From positions 372,001 to 436,000 of the forward strand of contig NZ_JAPEOS010000003.1 of the NCBI RefSeq assembly GCF_026340975.1: a stretch of DNA of 64,000 bases. Reading direction: 5' to 3'. Source of the stretch: Streptomyces sp. NBC_01214. GTDB taxonomy: Bacteria > Actinomycetota > Actinomycetes > Streptomycetales > Streptomycetaceae. A model generated the notes under the pieces. That model was not told the DNA's origin and did not search any database. It saw only the letters and a program-made list of their open reading frames with translations. The translations under genes were made by a program, and so were the position numbers. This document shows, piece by piece, positions 16,948 to 25,581 of this stretch; the first letter of the stretch is position 1; every line of letters starts with the position of its first letter.

Positions 16948-18489
16948 ATGGTGGAACGCGTGGCCGAGCTCGCGCAGATCCGCGCAGAAGTCCTCGAAGG
17001 GGCGCTGCGCGCGACCGAGACCCAGCACGCCAAGGGCAAGCTGACCGCCCGTGAGCGCATCGCGCTGCTGCTCGACGAAGGTTCCTTCCGGGAGGTCGAG
17101 CAGCTCCGCCGGCACCGGGCGACCGGGTTCGGCCTGGAGAACAAGAAGCCCTACACCGACGGTGTCATCACCGGCTGGGGCACGGTCGAGGGCCGCACGG
17201 TCTTCGTCTACGCGCACGACTTCCGCATCTTCGGCGGCGCCCTGGGCGAGGCCCACGCCACGAAGATCCACAAGATCATGGACATGGCCATCGCGGCCGG
17301 TGCCCCGCTGGTCTCCCTGAACGACGGCGCCGGCGCCCGCATCCAGGAGGGCGTATCGGCGCTGGCCGGCTACGGCGGCATCTTCCAGCGCAACACCAAG
17401 GCCTCGGGCGTCATCCCGCAGATCTCGGTCATGCTGGGCCCCTGCGCCGGTGGCGCCGCGTACTCCCCGGCCCTCACGGACTTCGTGTTCATGGTCCGGG
17501 AGACCTCGCAGATGTTCATCACCGGCCCGGACGTGGTCCGCGCGGTGACCGGCGAGGAGATCACCCAGAACGGCCTCGGCGGCGCCGACGTGCACGCCGA
17601 GACCTCCGGCGTCGCGCACTTCGCGTACGACGACGAGGAGACCTGCATCTCCGAGGTCCGGTACCTCATCTCGATGCTGCCCTCCAACAACCGCGAGAAC
17701 CCGCCGCGTTCGGCCTCCACCGATTCGGCCGACCGGCGCTGCGAGCGACTGCTCGATCTGGTGCCGCCGGACGGCAGGCGGCCGTACGACATGCGTTTGG
17801 TGATCGAGGAGCTCGTCGACGACGGCGACCACATGGAGGTCCACGAACGCTGGGCCACGAGCATCATCACCACCCTCGCCCGGCTCGACGGACAGGTCGT
17901 CGGCATCGTCGCCAACCAACCCCAGTCGCTCGCCGGTGTGCTGGACATCCATTCATCGGAAAAGGCCGCACGCTTCGTCCAGATGTGCGACGCCTTCAAC
18001 ATTCCGCTGGTGACCCTTGTCGACGTCCCCGGCTTCCTGCCGGGCATCGACCAGGAGCACGGCGGCATCATCCGCCACGGCGCCAAGCTGCTGTACGCGT
18101 ACTGCAACGCCACCGTCCCCCGGGTGCAGGTGATCCTGCGCAAGGCATACGGCGGCGCGTACATCGTCATGGACTCCCTCTCCATCGGCAGCGACGTGTC
18201 CCTGGCCTGGCCGACCAACGAGATCGCCGTCATGGGCGCCGAAGGCGCCGCGAACGTGGTCTTCCGGCGTCAGATCCAGGCGGCAGACGACCCGGACGCG
18301 ATGCGCGAGCAGCTGGTCAAGGAGTACAAGGCCGAGCTGATGCACCCGTACTACGCGGCCGAGCGCGGCCTCGTCGACGACGTCATCGACCCCGCCGAGA
18401 CCCGGTCGTCGCTGATCGGGGTGCTCCGCATGCTGCGGTCCAAACACGCCTCGATGCCCGCCCGGAAGCATGGCAATCCTCCGACCTGA
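16948..18489 (+). CDS. Acyl-CoA carboxylase carboxyltransferase (beta) subunit
   Basis: A 513-aa biotin-dependent carboxyltransferase of the PccB/AccB type, transferring CO2 from carboxybiotin to acetyl- or propionyl-CoA. Family landmarks are GKLTARERIALLLDEGSF near the N-terminus, NDGAGARIQEGV, GPCAGGAAYSPALTDF (oxyanion-forming glycines), and in the second half DVPGFLPGIDQEHGGIIRHG and KAYGGAYIVM. ATG 16948 follows AGGAGGAG; TTG 16942 is a possible alternative. The gene is 10 bp upstream of a short epsilon-like subunit. It likely raises malonyl-CoA supply for the type II PKS. Substrate specificity cannot be settled by eye. Confidence 0.95.
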   Translation: MVERVAELAQIRAEVLEGALRATETQHAKGKLTARERIALLLDEGSFREVEQLRRHRATGFGLENKKPYTDGVITGWGTVEGRTVFVYAHDFRIFGGALGEAHATKIHKIMDMAIAAGAPLVSLNDGAGARIQEGVSALAGYGGIFQRNTKASGVIPQISVMLGPCAGGAAYSPALTDFVFMVRETSQMFITGPDVVRAVTGEEITQNGLGGADVHAETSGVAHFAYDDEETCISEVRYLISMLPSNNRENPPRSASTDSADRRCERLLDLVPPDGRRPYDMRLVIEELVDDGDHMEVHERWATSIITTLARLDGQVVGIVANQPQSLAGVLDIHSSEKAARFVQMCDAFNIPLVTLVDVPGFLPGIDQEHGGIIRHGAKLLYAYCNATVPRVQVILRKAYGGAYIVMDSLSIGSDVSLAWPTNEIAVMGAEGAANVVFRRQIQAADDPDAMREQLVKEYKAELMHPYYAAERGLVDDVIDPAETRSSLIGVLRMLRSKHASMPARKHGNPPT

Positions 18490-18499
18490 GGAGATCCCG

Positions 18500-18712
18500 A
18501 TGACGGTACCTGCGCTCGACGGGCCGTTCGACCCCACCCTGTTCACGGTGATCAACGGCTGCCCCACCCCGGAGGAGCTCGCCGCCGTCACGGCGCTCTT
18601 GACCGTCGTGCGGGCGGCGGCGTCCGCGTCTGCAAGTGCCATCGAAACCCCGCCGGCCACTTGGGATCGCCCCGACGCCTTCCCGCCGGCTTCCTGGATG
18701 GCCAGAACCTGA
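18500..18712 (+). CDS. Acyl-CoA carboxylase epsilon-like subunit
   Basis: A 70-aa protein. LFTVINGCPTPEELAAVTALLTVVRAAA matches the small epsilon subunit of actinobacterial acyl-CoA carboxylases, which stabilises the alpha-beta complex (for example PccE and AccE). The C-terminal DRPDAFPPASWMART recalls the conserved end of the family, where W occurs in a P..W context. ATG 18500 lies 10 bp after the beta-subunit stop and is preceded by GAGGAG. The pairing strongly supports a dedicated carboxylase. Confidence 0.85.
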   Translation: MTVPALDGPFDPTLFTVINGCPTPEELAAVTALLTVVRAAASASASAIETPPATWDRPDAFPPASWMART

Positions 18713-18810
18713 GAACCACCGGTGCGACGGGGGCCCACCGGGGGCGCCGGCGGTACACCTCCACCTTGCACGGGGCGACCGGAACGGTCTGCTGAACGAA
18801 GAAAGCCACA

Positions 18811-20688
18811 ATGGACTTTAAGATCCTGGGACCTGTGTCGGCCGAGGTCGACGGTCGCTCGGTCCCACTCGACGGCAGCAAGCAGCGCACCGCGCTCGCG
18901 GCGCTGTTGCTCGCCCATGGCAAGGTCGTGACCGACGAGCGGCTGACCTGTCTGCTGTGGGGCTGGGACCCGCCGGCCACGAGTACCAATCAGCTCTACA
19001 CCTATGTGTCACGGCTGCGCACCCGTCTCGGTCTTCGCTACGGCCTGGAGCGCCACGGTGCCAGCTACCGATTGGACACCGGCGGAGCCGGTCTGGACTG
19101 GGACACCTTTCGCGAGCTCGCCGACGCGGGCCGTACGGAGCTGGTGGCGGGTCGTTACGGCGACGCCGAAAGGCTGTTCACGAGAGCCCTCGGGCTTTGG
19201 CGGGGCCCGGCCCTCACCCATGTCACCGAATACCTCGCCGAGGCCGAAGGCCCCCGCATGGAGGAGGCCAGACTCTCCGCGCTGGAGAACCACGCCGAAG
19301 CCGCACTCGCCCTCGGCCGCCACACCGACGCGGTCCCGAGCCTGACCCGGTTGGTGGCCCTGCACCCGGCTCGAGAGCGGATGCGCGGCCAGTTGATGAC
19401 CGCTCTGTTCCGCTGCGGCCGGCTGCCCGACACGCTCGCGGTGTACGAGGAGGGCCGCCGGATCCTCGCCGAGGACCTCGGCATCGAGCCCGGTCCCGCA
19501 CTGCGCACGCTCCACCACGAAATGCTCAACGGAACGCTGGCCCCGCCAGCGGCCCCGGAACGCGAGCGCGCCGCTGCGTCGGTGCAGCCGCGGCCCGACC
19601 CCCCGCTGCCGTCGCTCTCGCCGCCTGCGTTGTCGCCGGTGCGGCACCCGCGGGCGCTTCCCGACCAGCCGCAGACCGGCAGTTGGGGCTGGTGCGAACT
19701 CGCCCCCGCGATGCTTCCCGCCGCTCCTGGAGACTTCACGGGCCGTTCCGCCGAGACGGACGACGTGCTCACCGCCCTGCGCGAGAGCAAGGACGTCGTG
19801 GTGACCGGAGCACCTGGAACGGGAAAGTCCACACTGGCTCTGTGGGCGGCCGAACACTGCCGGGACGAGTTTCCGCAGGGCCAGCTCTACGCGGATCTCC
19901 GTACCACCGACGGCAGCGGTCCGCGTGCACCCTCCGAAGTGCTCGGCTGGTTCCTGCGCGCCCTCGGTACCAGCCGGGACCAACTGCCCCACACGCTCGA
20001 CGAGCGCGTTCAGCTCTACCGGACGCTCCTGACGGGACGACGCATGCTCGTCCTCCTCGACAACGCGCGCGATGACGCACAGGTACGTCCCCTGCTGCCC
20101 GGCGGTGGGGTGAGCCGCACCGTGATCACCGGCGTCCGCTCCCAGCTGGCCTCGCTCGAAGGAACCAGACTGATCACGCTCGGCCCCATGGATCGAGCCG
20201 AGGCGGGCCGACTGCTCACCGCCGTCGCGGGCAGCTCCCGTCTCGCCGGGGAACCCGAGACCGTCGAGCGCATCGCCGAGCTGTGCGACCGATTGCCCCT
20301 CGCCCTCAGGATCGCGGCGGCCCGGCTGGCCGCCCACCCGCACTGGTCCGCCGGCGGCTTGGCAGAGCGGCTCGCTCCGGACGACCGGCGGCTCGACGAG
20401 CTGCGCATCGGGAGCCTCGACGTGAGGGTGGGGCTGAGTGCAGTGCGCGACCAGCTGGACCCGGCAACGGCCCGTGCCTTCCGCGTCCTGGCAGTGGACG
20501 GCCCGTCCCGGCTGACCGCCTGCGCCGCAGCGGAACTGCTGGACACAAGGGTGGACGAGGCCGAGGAGGTACTGGAACGGCTGGCTGACGCACGACTCGT
20601 GGAGGCCCTGAGCATCGAAGGCGACGTAGGGCCGAGATATCACCTCAGGCCGCTGGTGCGGCTCTTCGCCCAGGAGCCCTCCGCGTGA
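18811..20688 (+). CDS. SARP-family regulator with NB-ARC ATPase domain (1)
   Basis: A 625-aa AfsR-type regulator. Residues 1-90 form the OmpR-like winged helix (FKILGPVSAEVDG at the start, then NQLYTYVSRLRTRLG). About residues 95-240 are the bacterial transcriptional activation domain (ALGLWRGPALTHV, EEGRRILAEDLGIEPGPALR). A Pro-rich linker follows, then an NB-ARC ATPase with Walker A GAPGTGKST and Walker B MLVLLDNA, and GLPLALR-like CDRLPLALRIAAARL. The long C-terminal TPR region of AfsR is absent. SARPs activate biosynthetic promoters by binding heptameric direct repeats. Placed 98 bp after the carboxylase genes, it probably controls the PKS side of the window. Confidence 0.92.
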   Translation: MDFKILGPVSAEVDGRSVPLDGSKQRTALAALLLAHGKVVTDERLTCLLWGWDPPATSTNQLYTYVSRLRTRLGLRYGLERHGASYRLDTGGAGLDWDTFRELADAGRTELVAGRYGDAERLFTRALGLWRGPALTHVTEYLAEAEGPRMEEARLSALENHAEAALALGRHTDAVPSLTRLVALHPARERMRGQLMTALFRCGRLPDTLAVYEEGRRILAEDLGIEPGPALRTLHHEMLNGTLAPPAAPERERAAASVQPRPDPPLPSLSPPALSPVRHPRALPDQPQTGSWGWCELAPAMLPAAPGDFTGRSAETDDVLTALRESKDVVVTGAPGTGKSTLALWAAEHCRDEFPQGQLYADLRTTDGSGPRAPSEVLGWFLRALGTSRDQLPHTLDERVQLYRTLLTGRRMLVLLDNARDDAQVRPLLPGGGVSRTVITGVRSQLASLEGTRLITLGPMDRAEAGRLLTAVAGSSRLAGEPETVERIAELCDRLPLALRIAAARLAAHPHWSAGGLAERLAPDDRRLDELRIGSLDVRVGLSAVRDQLDPATARAFRVLAVDGPSRLTACAAAELLDTRVDEAEEVLERLADARLVEALSIEGDVGPRYHLRPLVRLFAQEPSA

Positions 20689-20718
20689 AGGCGGCCACCG
20701 CCCGACCGGGGATCCAGG

Positions 20719-20958
20719 TCAGCCGCAGCCGCCGGCGTGTCCCTCGTCGAGTCCGTACGTGACGATGAAGTCATTGGACTCGGCCGCCCTGGAGGCCAGT
20801 TCGTTGAGGTTGTCGACGTGTACGGCCAGGAGATCGGCCCACGGCGTCACGCTGTCGCGCAGCAGAAGTTCCTGATCCACCGTCCCTTGCCGCTCGATGC
20901 TCGCGAGGACTTCCAAAGGGTGCTGGGGCTGAGGCAGGCCGCTCTTGTGGTCGTACAT
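20719..20958 (-). CDS. Unrecognised 79-aa protein (possible small peptide system)
   Basis: The gene has a very strong ribosome site (AGGAGG 5 nt before ATG 20958; ATG 20961 is too close), so it is probably real. The sequence begins MYDHKSGLPQPQHPLEVLAS, is acidic and helix-prone in the middle (WADLLAVHVDNLNELASRAAE), and ends GLDEGHAGGCG with a single Cys and several Gly. I do not recognise it. A leader-plus-core RiPP precursor is conceivable given the Gly/Cys end and the oxidase-like gene nearby, but no dedicated maturase was identified. It is convergent with SARP 1 and divergent from MbtH 2. Confidence 0.6.
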   Translation of the reverse strand: MYDHKSGLPQPQHPLEVLASIERQGTVDQELLLRDSVTPWADLLAVHVDNLNELASRAAESNDFIVTYGLDEGHAGGCG

Positions 20959-21255
20959 CATTCCTCCTGCATATGAGGTTGGGTCCCGTCAGATGCCGCA
21001 CAAATATGATCGGCCGTATCAATACACAAAATCCCCGATTGTTCTGTACTTGCCGATGTGGCCCGGTATGGGCCGGCTATGGGAATAATACAGACGTCGT
21101 CAAGGAGCCGTCTTGCCCCTGGGTGGCAGGTTGCTGCAATCGACGTTGTAGGCAATGGGGCGTCTCAGGTTGATTGATGGAGCGAACCGTCGAAATCCAT
21201 ACGGCGGCATTCGGCAAACTTGAAAACCCTTGCGGTGTGGAAGGAAGGTTGAATT
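20959..21255. promoter_or_regulatory. Divergent intergenic region with an AT-richer core
   Basis: This 297-bp gap separates the divergent 79-aa gene and MbtH 2. Bases about 20997-21095 are distinctly AT-richer than the surroundings, which is where promoters would be expected for both genes. MbtH 2 has its own GGAAGGAAGG ribosome site at 21240-21249. No clear -10/-35 pair or SARP repeat could be assigned with confidence. Confidence 0.4.
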
Positions 21256-21471
21256 ATGGCGACCAACCCGTTCGAGGACGAGGACGGCCGTTACTTCGTG
21301 CTCGTCAACGCGGAGAACCAGCACTCGCTCTGGCCGGCCTTCGCCGAGGTGCCGGCGGGCTGGACCGTCGTGTGCGGCGAGGAAAGCAGGCAGGCCTGCT
21401 TGGAGTACATCAACGAGAACTGGGTCGACATGCGGCCGAAGTCCCTCGCGGACGCGATGGACGCGGCCTGA
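21256..21471 (+). CDS. MbtH-family protein 2
   Basis: A 71-aa MbtH protein almost superimposable on MbtH 1 (both start MATNPFED, share HSLWPAFAEVPAGWTVV and end MRPKSLADAMDA), so the pair looks like a recent duplication or two imports from related clusters. It lies 9 bp before a tryptophan-dioxygenase-like gene. MbtH next to a TDO recalls quinoxaline/quinaldate-type NRPS clusters (echinomycin, thiocoraline), where both serve chromophore synthesis from tryptophan. No NRPS is adjacent here. Confidence 0.95.
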   Translation: MATNPFEDEDGRYFVLVNAENQHSLWPAFAEVPAGWTVVCGEESRQACLEYINENWVDMRPKSLADAMDAA

Positions 21472-21480
21472 TCGCAGTGC

Positions 21481-22593
21481 ATGATAGCCGAACTGCAGCG
21501 GACCCGCGGCCGCTCCGGTCTCGACGAGGCCGAGCGCGATCTCCTCGCCATGCTGCACGACGGCGTACGGGGCGAGGACGAAGAGGACACGGTCACACGC
21601 CTGTTGACACGACCCTTCAGCCGCCGGCTGGCCATTCCGGAGTACTACCAGTACACCTGCTTGCACGCATACGGCTGGTTCCTCGGCCAGTACCCGGAAG
21701 ACCCCGTGGGCGGTGCGTTCCTCACCGTTCACGCCACCCTCGCCGACCTCGCCGCACTGGAACGCGACCGGTGGACCGACGCTGACCGGCCGGACTACTG
21801 CGTGGAACGGATCAAGGGACTCGACGAGGTTCTGGCCTCGTTGCGCGAGATTCCAGTGGACCAGATCGCGCGCATCAACGTGGGCGACCTGGTGGACCGC
21901 GCCGAAGCCGACCCGGTGCTGCGACACAGACTGGCGCTGCTCGTGGAAGCCACCCGCTTCCCGCGCTCGGACCGTCACGAGGAACACATCTTCCTTCGCT
22001 CCGTCCAGGCGTGCGAGGTGTTGTTCTTCCTCATCCGCAGGCTCGCGGTCGAGGTCACCGCGACTCGGCAGGAATTCCCGGGCCGTGCCGTCGGCCGGCT
22101 GGCGCAGGCCGAGGACTGCGCGCGCCTGCTCAACGAGATCTTCGAGGTCCTGCGCACCCTCTCTCCCGATCTCTTCATGTCCTTCCGCGACGCGACGGGA
22201 GCCGCCAGCGCCGTCCAGTCCCTGAACTTTCACGCGATGGACATCGCGGTGTACGGGTACGACCCGCGCAAGTTCGAGGTCTTCGAGTCCATCGGCCATC
22301 TGGCCGTGCTCAACGACTCCGACGTCCAGGACCACCACTCGTTGAGCGCGGCGCTCGCACAGACGTCCGACGCCGCTCTCGAGCAGGGCTGGAAACGCCT
22401 GGATCGTGCGCTCGCCAAATGGCGCGGTGGGCACTACCGCTTCGCCCGCACCTACCTCGACAGCGGAACGAAGGGATCGGGCGACACCGAAGGTGCCGCG
22501 TACGTCAAGAAGTTCATGAAGAAGGACGTCTGCCTGGTGGGCACGAACCCGTTCGGGGGGCTTCCGCTGCTCTCCGGCTTCCTCTTCTGCTGA
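21481..22593 (+). CDS. Tryptophan 2,3-dioxygenase-like haem enzyme
   Basis: A 370-aa member of the TDO/haem-dependent aromatic oxygenase superfamily, somewhat longer than catabolic TDO (~280-300 aa in many bacteria). Landmarks are RHEEHIFLRSVQACEVLFF (matching HDEMLFI...YELWF, with the distal His), LSPDLFMSFRDATGAASAVQS (the FR...SxFQS substrate loop whose Arg binds the amino-acid carboxylate), and WRGGHYRFARTYL (the proximal haem His region), followed by a GTxGS-like loop. An aromatic amino acid such as tryptophan is the likely substrate, giving N-formylkynurenine or a hydroxylated/oxindole product. It probably forms an operon with MbtH 2 and ends at a strong hairpin. Confidence 0.8.
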   Translation: MIAELQRTRGRSGLDEAERDLLAMLHDGVRGEDEEDTVTRLLTRPFSRRLAIPEYYQYTCLHAYGWFLGQYPEDPVGGAFLTVHATLADLAALERDRWTDADRPDYCVERIKGLDEVLASLREIPVDQIARINVGDLVDRAEADPVLRHRLALLVEATRFPRSDRHEEHIFLRSVQACEVLFFLIRRLAVEVTATRQEFPGRAVGRLAQAEDCARLLNEIFEVLRTLSPDLFMSFRDATGAASAVQSLNFHAMDIAVYGYDPRKFEVFESIGHLAVLNDSDVQDHHSLSAALAQTSDAALEQGWKRLDRALAKWRGGHYRFARTYLDSGTKGSGDTEGAAYVKKFMKKDVCLVGTNPFGGLPLLSGFLFC

Positions 22594-22647
22594 ACCGCGA
22601 CGGACCGTTGGACGGTGCGGCCGCGGCGGTCGGCGAGGAATGAGTTC

Positions 22648-22673
22648 CGCGCTCCCCCACATGGGGGAGCGCG
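22648..22673 (+). terminator. Terminator after the TDO-like gene
   Basis: CGCGCTCCCCC, loop ACAT, GGGGGAGCGCG: a perfect 11-bp stem with a 4-nt loop, 54 bp downstream of the TDO-like stop codon. It closes the MbtH 2/TDO transcript. Confidence 0.8.
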
Positions 22674-22761
22674 ATCATCTTCCCGAACGATGTGGCCGGA
22701 GCGGAACCCGCGGCAGCATCGTGTAGGAACATGATGAGGCGGTCGAGGGAGTGAGAGTTAC

Positions 22762-23301
22762 ATGACGCAGCGGACCGAGACGCCATCGCCGTCCGCATGG
22801 GCCACCCGAGCGGGATACACGGCTTGTCTGGCACCGCTGATCGGATTCGTTCCGTTACATATGCTGTGGGCTCTCGGTACGCCCCTTTGGGCGTATGGGG
22901 AACAGTTCGATGACTGGTACGCGGATGGCGGCGGCCCCTACCTGCTGCTGCTCTGCGCACTGGCCCTGCTGGGCTCGGTCCTGGCGGTGGCCCTGGTCCG
23001 TCCGTGCGGGCACTTCTTCCCGCGCTGGGTGCCGAGACTGGCCGGCCGGCCGGTGCCCCGGAAGCTGGTTCTCTGGCCCGCCTTCGCCGGATCGGTGCTG
23101 CTGACCGTCTACAGCCTGTGGGGCACTCCGCTCGCGTTGTACTTCATGTTTGCCGACCGGGATGATCTCGTTTTCAACGCGTGGGCAGGTGTGGGAACCA
23201 TGGTGGTCATCCTCGCCTGGGTGGCCGGGCTGGTATCGGCCACGTGGTCCTATCACGTGCGGACTTCGCCGAAGCGCCGGGTCGTTCCTCCGGCCGCCTA
23301 G
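22762..23301 (+). CDS. Integral membrane protein, unknown function, TTA codon
   Basis: A 179-aa protein with about four hydrophobic segments (residues 19-40, 53-75, 98-122, 137-160) and a basic C-terminal tail (SPKRRVVPPAA). The family was not recognised. Codon 32 is TTA (22855-22857), the rare Leu codon that makes translation depend on the bldA tRNA in Streptomyces, hinting at developmental control. It is separated from the TDO gene by the hairpin at 22648-22673 and is followed by IS1380 debris. Confidence 0.7.
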   Translation: MTQRTETPSPSAWATRAGYTACLAPLIGFVPLHMLWALGTPLWAYGEQFDDWYADGGGPYLLLLCALALLGSVLAVALVRPCGHFFPRWVPRLAGRPVPRKLVLWPAFAGSVLLTVYSLWGTPLALYFMFADRDDLVFNAWAGVGTMVVILAWVAGLVSATWSYHVRTSPKRRVVPPAA

Positions 23302-23329
23302 CAGCGGGCCCGCACGGCACTTGATGAAG

Positions 23330-23960
23330 TCAGCTCGCCGGGCGGGGCCAAGGCCGCGAGTCGGTCGTCTTGCCACACCGAAGCAGGCGGTGTGGGTAAG
23401 GAACACCTGGTACTGCAGACCCTCGTCCTCGTCGAACGGGGAGAGTGGGGCGCCCGGGTGTGGCCGCTCGCGGCGCACGATGATGCGGGTGCCGTCCCGA
23501 TAGCCAGTCAGCTCGACCATCCCGGTCAGTTCGGCGACCTCGGCGCCGGCACGGAGTGAGCCGTCGTGGTCCAGAGCGCGATGCCGGAGACGATCGGGCA
23601 CGGCTCAGATCGCTTGGCGGACAGACCTGGTGACTGCGCATCCGACGGAGAAGAAGGTGCGGATTCCTCGTTTCCGCATGTCTCGGACATGGGTGAGGAA
23701 GGCCTTCGCGGATCCGGCGCTGTCGGTGCGTCGTCCAGAGCCGCGATGTGATCGGCGGCGGCGTTGGCTCCGGCATGGCCGGGCCGCAGCTCCCCGAACA
23801 TCGCCTCGCCGGTGCTGGCCAGGAAGATCGTCCCGCAGCCGTCGGCGAGCGTCACCACCAGATCGGCGGCGATCCGACCCCAGATCACGTCCGGTCCCGC
23901 GCGGCCGACGCGGCCTGAGCGCAGTGGAGTGCGCGGTGGTCAGCCCCGTCGCATCGACAA
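23330..23960 (-). pseudogene. IS1380-family transposase remnant
   Basis: On the minus strand, fragments in different frames match the IS1380 transposase core: FLASTGEAMFGELRPGHAGANAAADHI (normally about two-fifths into the protein) in one frame, then GYRDGTRIIVRRERPHPGAPL and a downstream stretch in another. The pieces are in the right order but need at least two frame changes, and the N-terminus and C-terminus are missing. Boundaries are approximate and no inverted repeats were found. Confidence 0.7.
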
Positions 23961-24038
23961 GATTTCCTGCGTTCCAGGGCTCACGGTTGGCGGCGTGGGT
24001 GACCTGATGGCCGACGGGCGTATCTGCACTCGGGGCCG

Positions 24039-24272
24039 TCAGGGAGCACGCCTTGTCGTCGGCCCGGTGGGGATGAACCGTACGGGCCCCAGGACGGGCT
24101 CGCAGTCCGCACCGATGCTGATGTCCTGTTGAGCGGAGATCCCGGTCGGCGGCACGGGGAGCGTCACCGGCAGTCGTACGGCGCCGCACGCGGTGCCCTG
24201 CTGTCCGGACTCGGACGCGGAGGCCGGGGTCACGCCGGTGGCGGCTGCCAGCACGGCCACGGCCGTGATCAC
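24039..24272 (-). CDS. Short secreted-type protein fragment (uncertain)
   Basis: From GTG 24272 the frame encodes 77 aa beginning with a hydrophobic run (VITAVAVLAAATGVTPASASES) that looks like a signal peptide with an ASA cleavage site. A Cys/Pro-rich stretch follows (ACGAVRLPVTLPVPPTGIS) and then a basic end. The upstream frame supplies RRNER just before the hydrophobic run, so the true start may lie further up. It abuts the IS1380 debris and may be the truncated 5' end of a secreted protein gene. No family was recognised. Confidence 0.35.
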   Translation of the reverse strand: MITAVAVLAAATGVTPASASESGQQGTACGAVRLPVTLPVPPTGISAQQDISIGADCEPVLGPVRFIPTGPTTRRAP

Positions 24273-24522
24273 GAAGAGGCGCTCGTTCCTTCGTGATTGC
24301 CGGTGTTCTTTCGGTGAGTTGGGTAGAGAGCATTTCGATTTTTGAGGTGGTTGATCTCTCCATCCATTGCAGGAAGGTGACAGAACCTGGTCGACCGCAT
24401 TTGGTTGTGGCAACTTCATGCCACGCCGATGGCTGCGCTGATGAAGCTGCTGCGACAGTGATATGGGCTGGAGCGAACATCCCTCCCTTCAATCCGGCAT
24501 GCAGAAGGAACGGGGAGATTCC

Positions 24523-25581
24523 GTGGCGGCTATGAAGACACTGGCGGCGCTGAGTGGGGCATCGATGCCCGCCCGCCTACGCAGGGCGGCTCTGGTCCGT
24601 CGGCTCGCAGTCGACCACCCGGGCCTCGAAGTGCGCCTGCGCAACGGCCTCGAGGCGGTGGAGAAGCAATTGGTCGTCGAGACCGAGAGCGCCGCGGACC
24701 CGCGGATCGCCGATGTGACCCGCCACCTCGCGGCGGCCGGCGGCAAGCGGCTGCGCCCACTGCTGGTACTCATCGGGGCGGAGTTCGGTGACCCCTGGAG
24801 GGACGGGGTCACGCAGGCTGCGGTCGTGGTGGAACTGGTCCACATCTCCTCGCTCTACCATGACGATGTCATGGACAATGCCGCGACGCGGCACGGGACA
24901 TCGAGCGTGAACGCCCGCTGGGGCGATCGACTCGCGGTCCTGGGGGGCGACTTGCTCATGGCGAAGGCCGCCCGGCTCGCCGCCGAGCTCGGCCCGGAGG
25001 CCGCTGACCTGAACGCCGAGGTCGCGGGACAGCTGGTGGGCGGGCAACTGGGCGAACTCGTCGGGCCCAGCCCGGGCGAGGACGCCATCAGCCACTACCT
25101 CCGGGTGATAGCGGGCAAGACCGCGGCGCTGCTCACCATGTCACTGCGGATCGGCGCCCAGCAAGCGGGCGCGCCCGAGCAGGTCGTGCGGGCCTTGGGC
25201 GAGTACGCCGAACAACTGGGCTTCGCTTTCCAGATTGCCGACGACCTGCTCGACATCAAGGCTCCGACCGAGGAGATGGGCAAGGAGCAGGGCAAGGACC
25301 TCACGGCGGGCGTCGCTAGCCTTCCGGTCCTCCTCGCGCTCGCCGACCGTACGCAGCGAGGCGCCGAACTGCGCGAACTCCTCGCCGACGGAGCGGTGGG
25401 ACCCGCCGGACAGCGCCGGGCCCTCACCCTCTTCCGCCACTCGTCGGCCCTCGCCCAGGCGGAGGCGATGATGGACGAGCGGCTGGACCGGGCCCGCGCG
25501 GCGCTGCGGGTCCTTCCGCCCGGCCCGGGGACCCAGGCGCTGGGCGCGCTCTGCGACTTCGTGGCCGACCGGACCGCCTGA
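24523..25581 (+). CDS. Trans-isoprenyl diphosphate synthase (polyprenyl synthetase)
   Basis: A 352-aa E-type prenyl chain elongating enzyme that condenses IPP with allylic diphosphates (GGPP or longer). GGKRLRPLLVLIG is the IPP-binding region, LYHDDVMDNA the first Asp-rich motif (DDxxD), and FQIADDLLDIKAPTEEMGKEQGKD the second Asp-rich motif with flanking sequence. GTG 24523 has GGGGAG five bases upstream; ATG 24532 is an alternative. Chain length cannot be read reliably by eye. It is alone, with IS debris on both sides and no terpene cyclase nearby, so it may serve quinone/isoprenoid metabolism or be a relic of a lost terpenoid locus. Confidence 0.93.
   Translation: MAAMKTLAALSGASMPARLRRAALVRRLAVDHPGLEVRLRNGLEAVEKQLVVETESAADPRIADVTRHLAAAGGKRLRPLLVLIGAEFGDPWRDGVTQAAVVVELVHISSLYHDDVMDNAATRHGTSSVNARWGDRLAVLGGDLLMAKAARLAAELGPEAADLNAEVAGQLVGGQLGELVGPSPGEDAISHYLRVIAGKTAALLTMSLRIGAQQAGAPEQVVRALGEYAEQLGFAFQIADDLLDIKAPTEEMGKEQGKDLTAGVASLPVLLALADRTQRGAELRELLADGAVGPAGQRRALTLFRHSSALAQAEAMMDERLDRARAALRVLPPGPGTQALGALCDFVADRTA

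Noticed and set aside
20719..20958. Lanthipeptide or lasso-peptide precursor.
   Set aside because: Only one Cys, no Ser/Thr-rich core, and no LanM/LanB, lasso cyclase or peptidase gene nearby; kept as an unrecognised protein instead.
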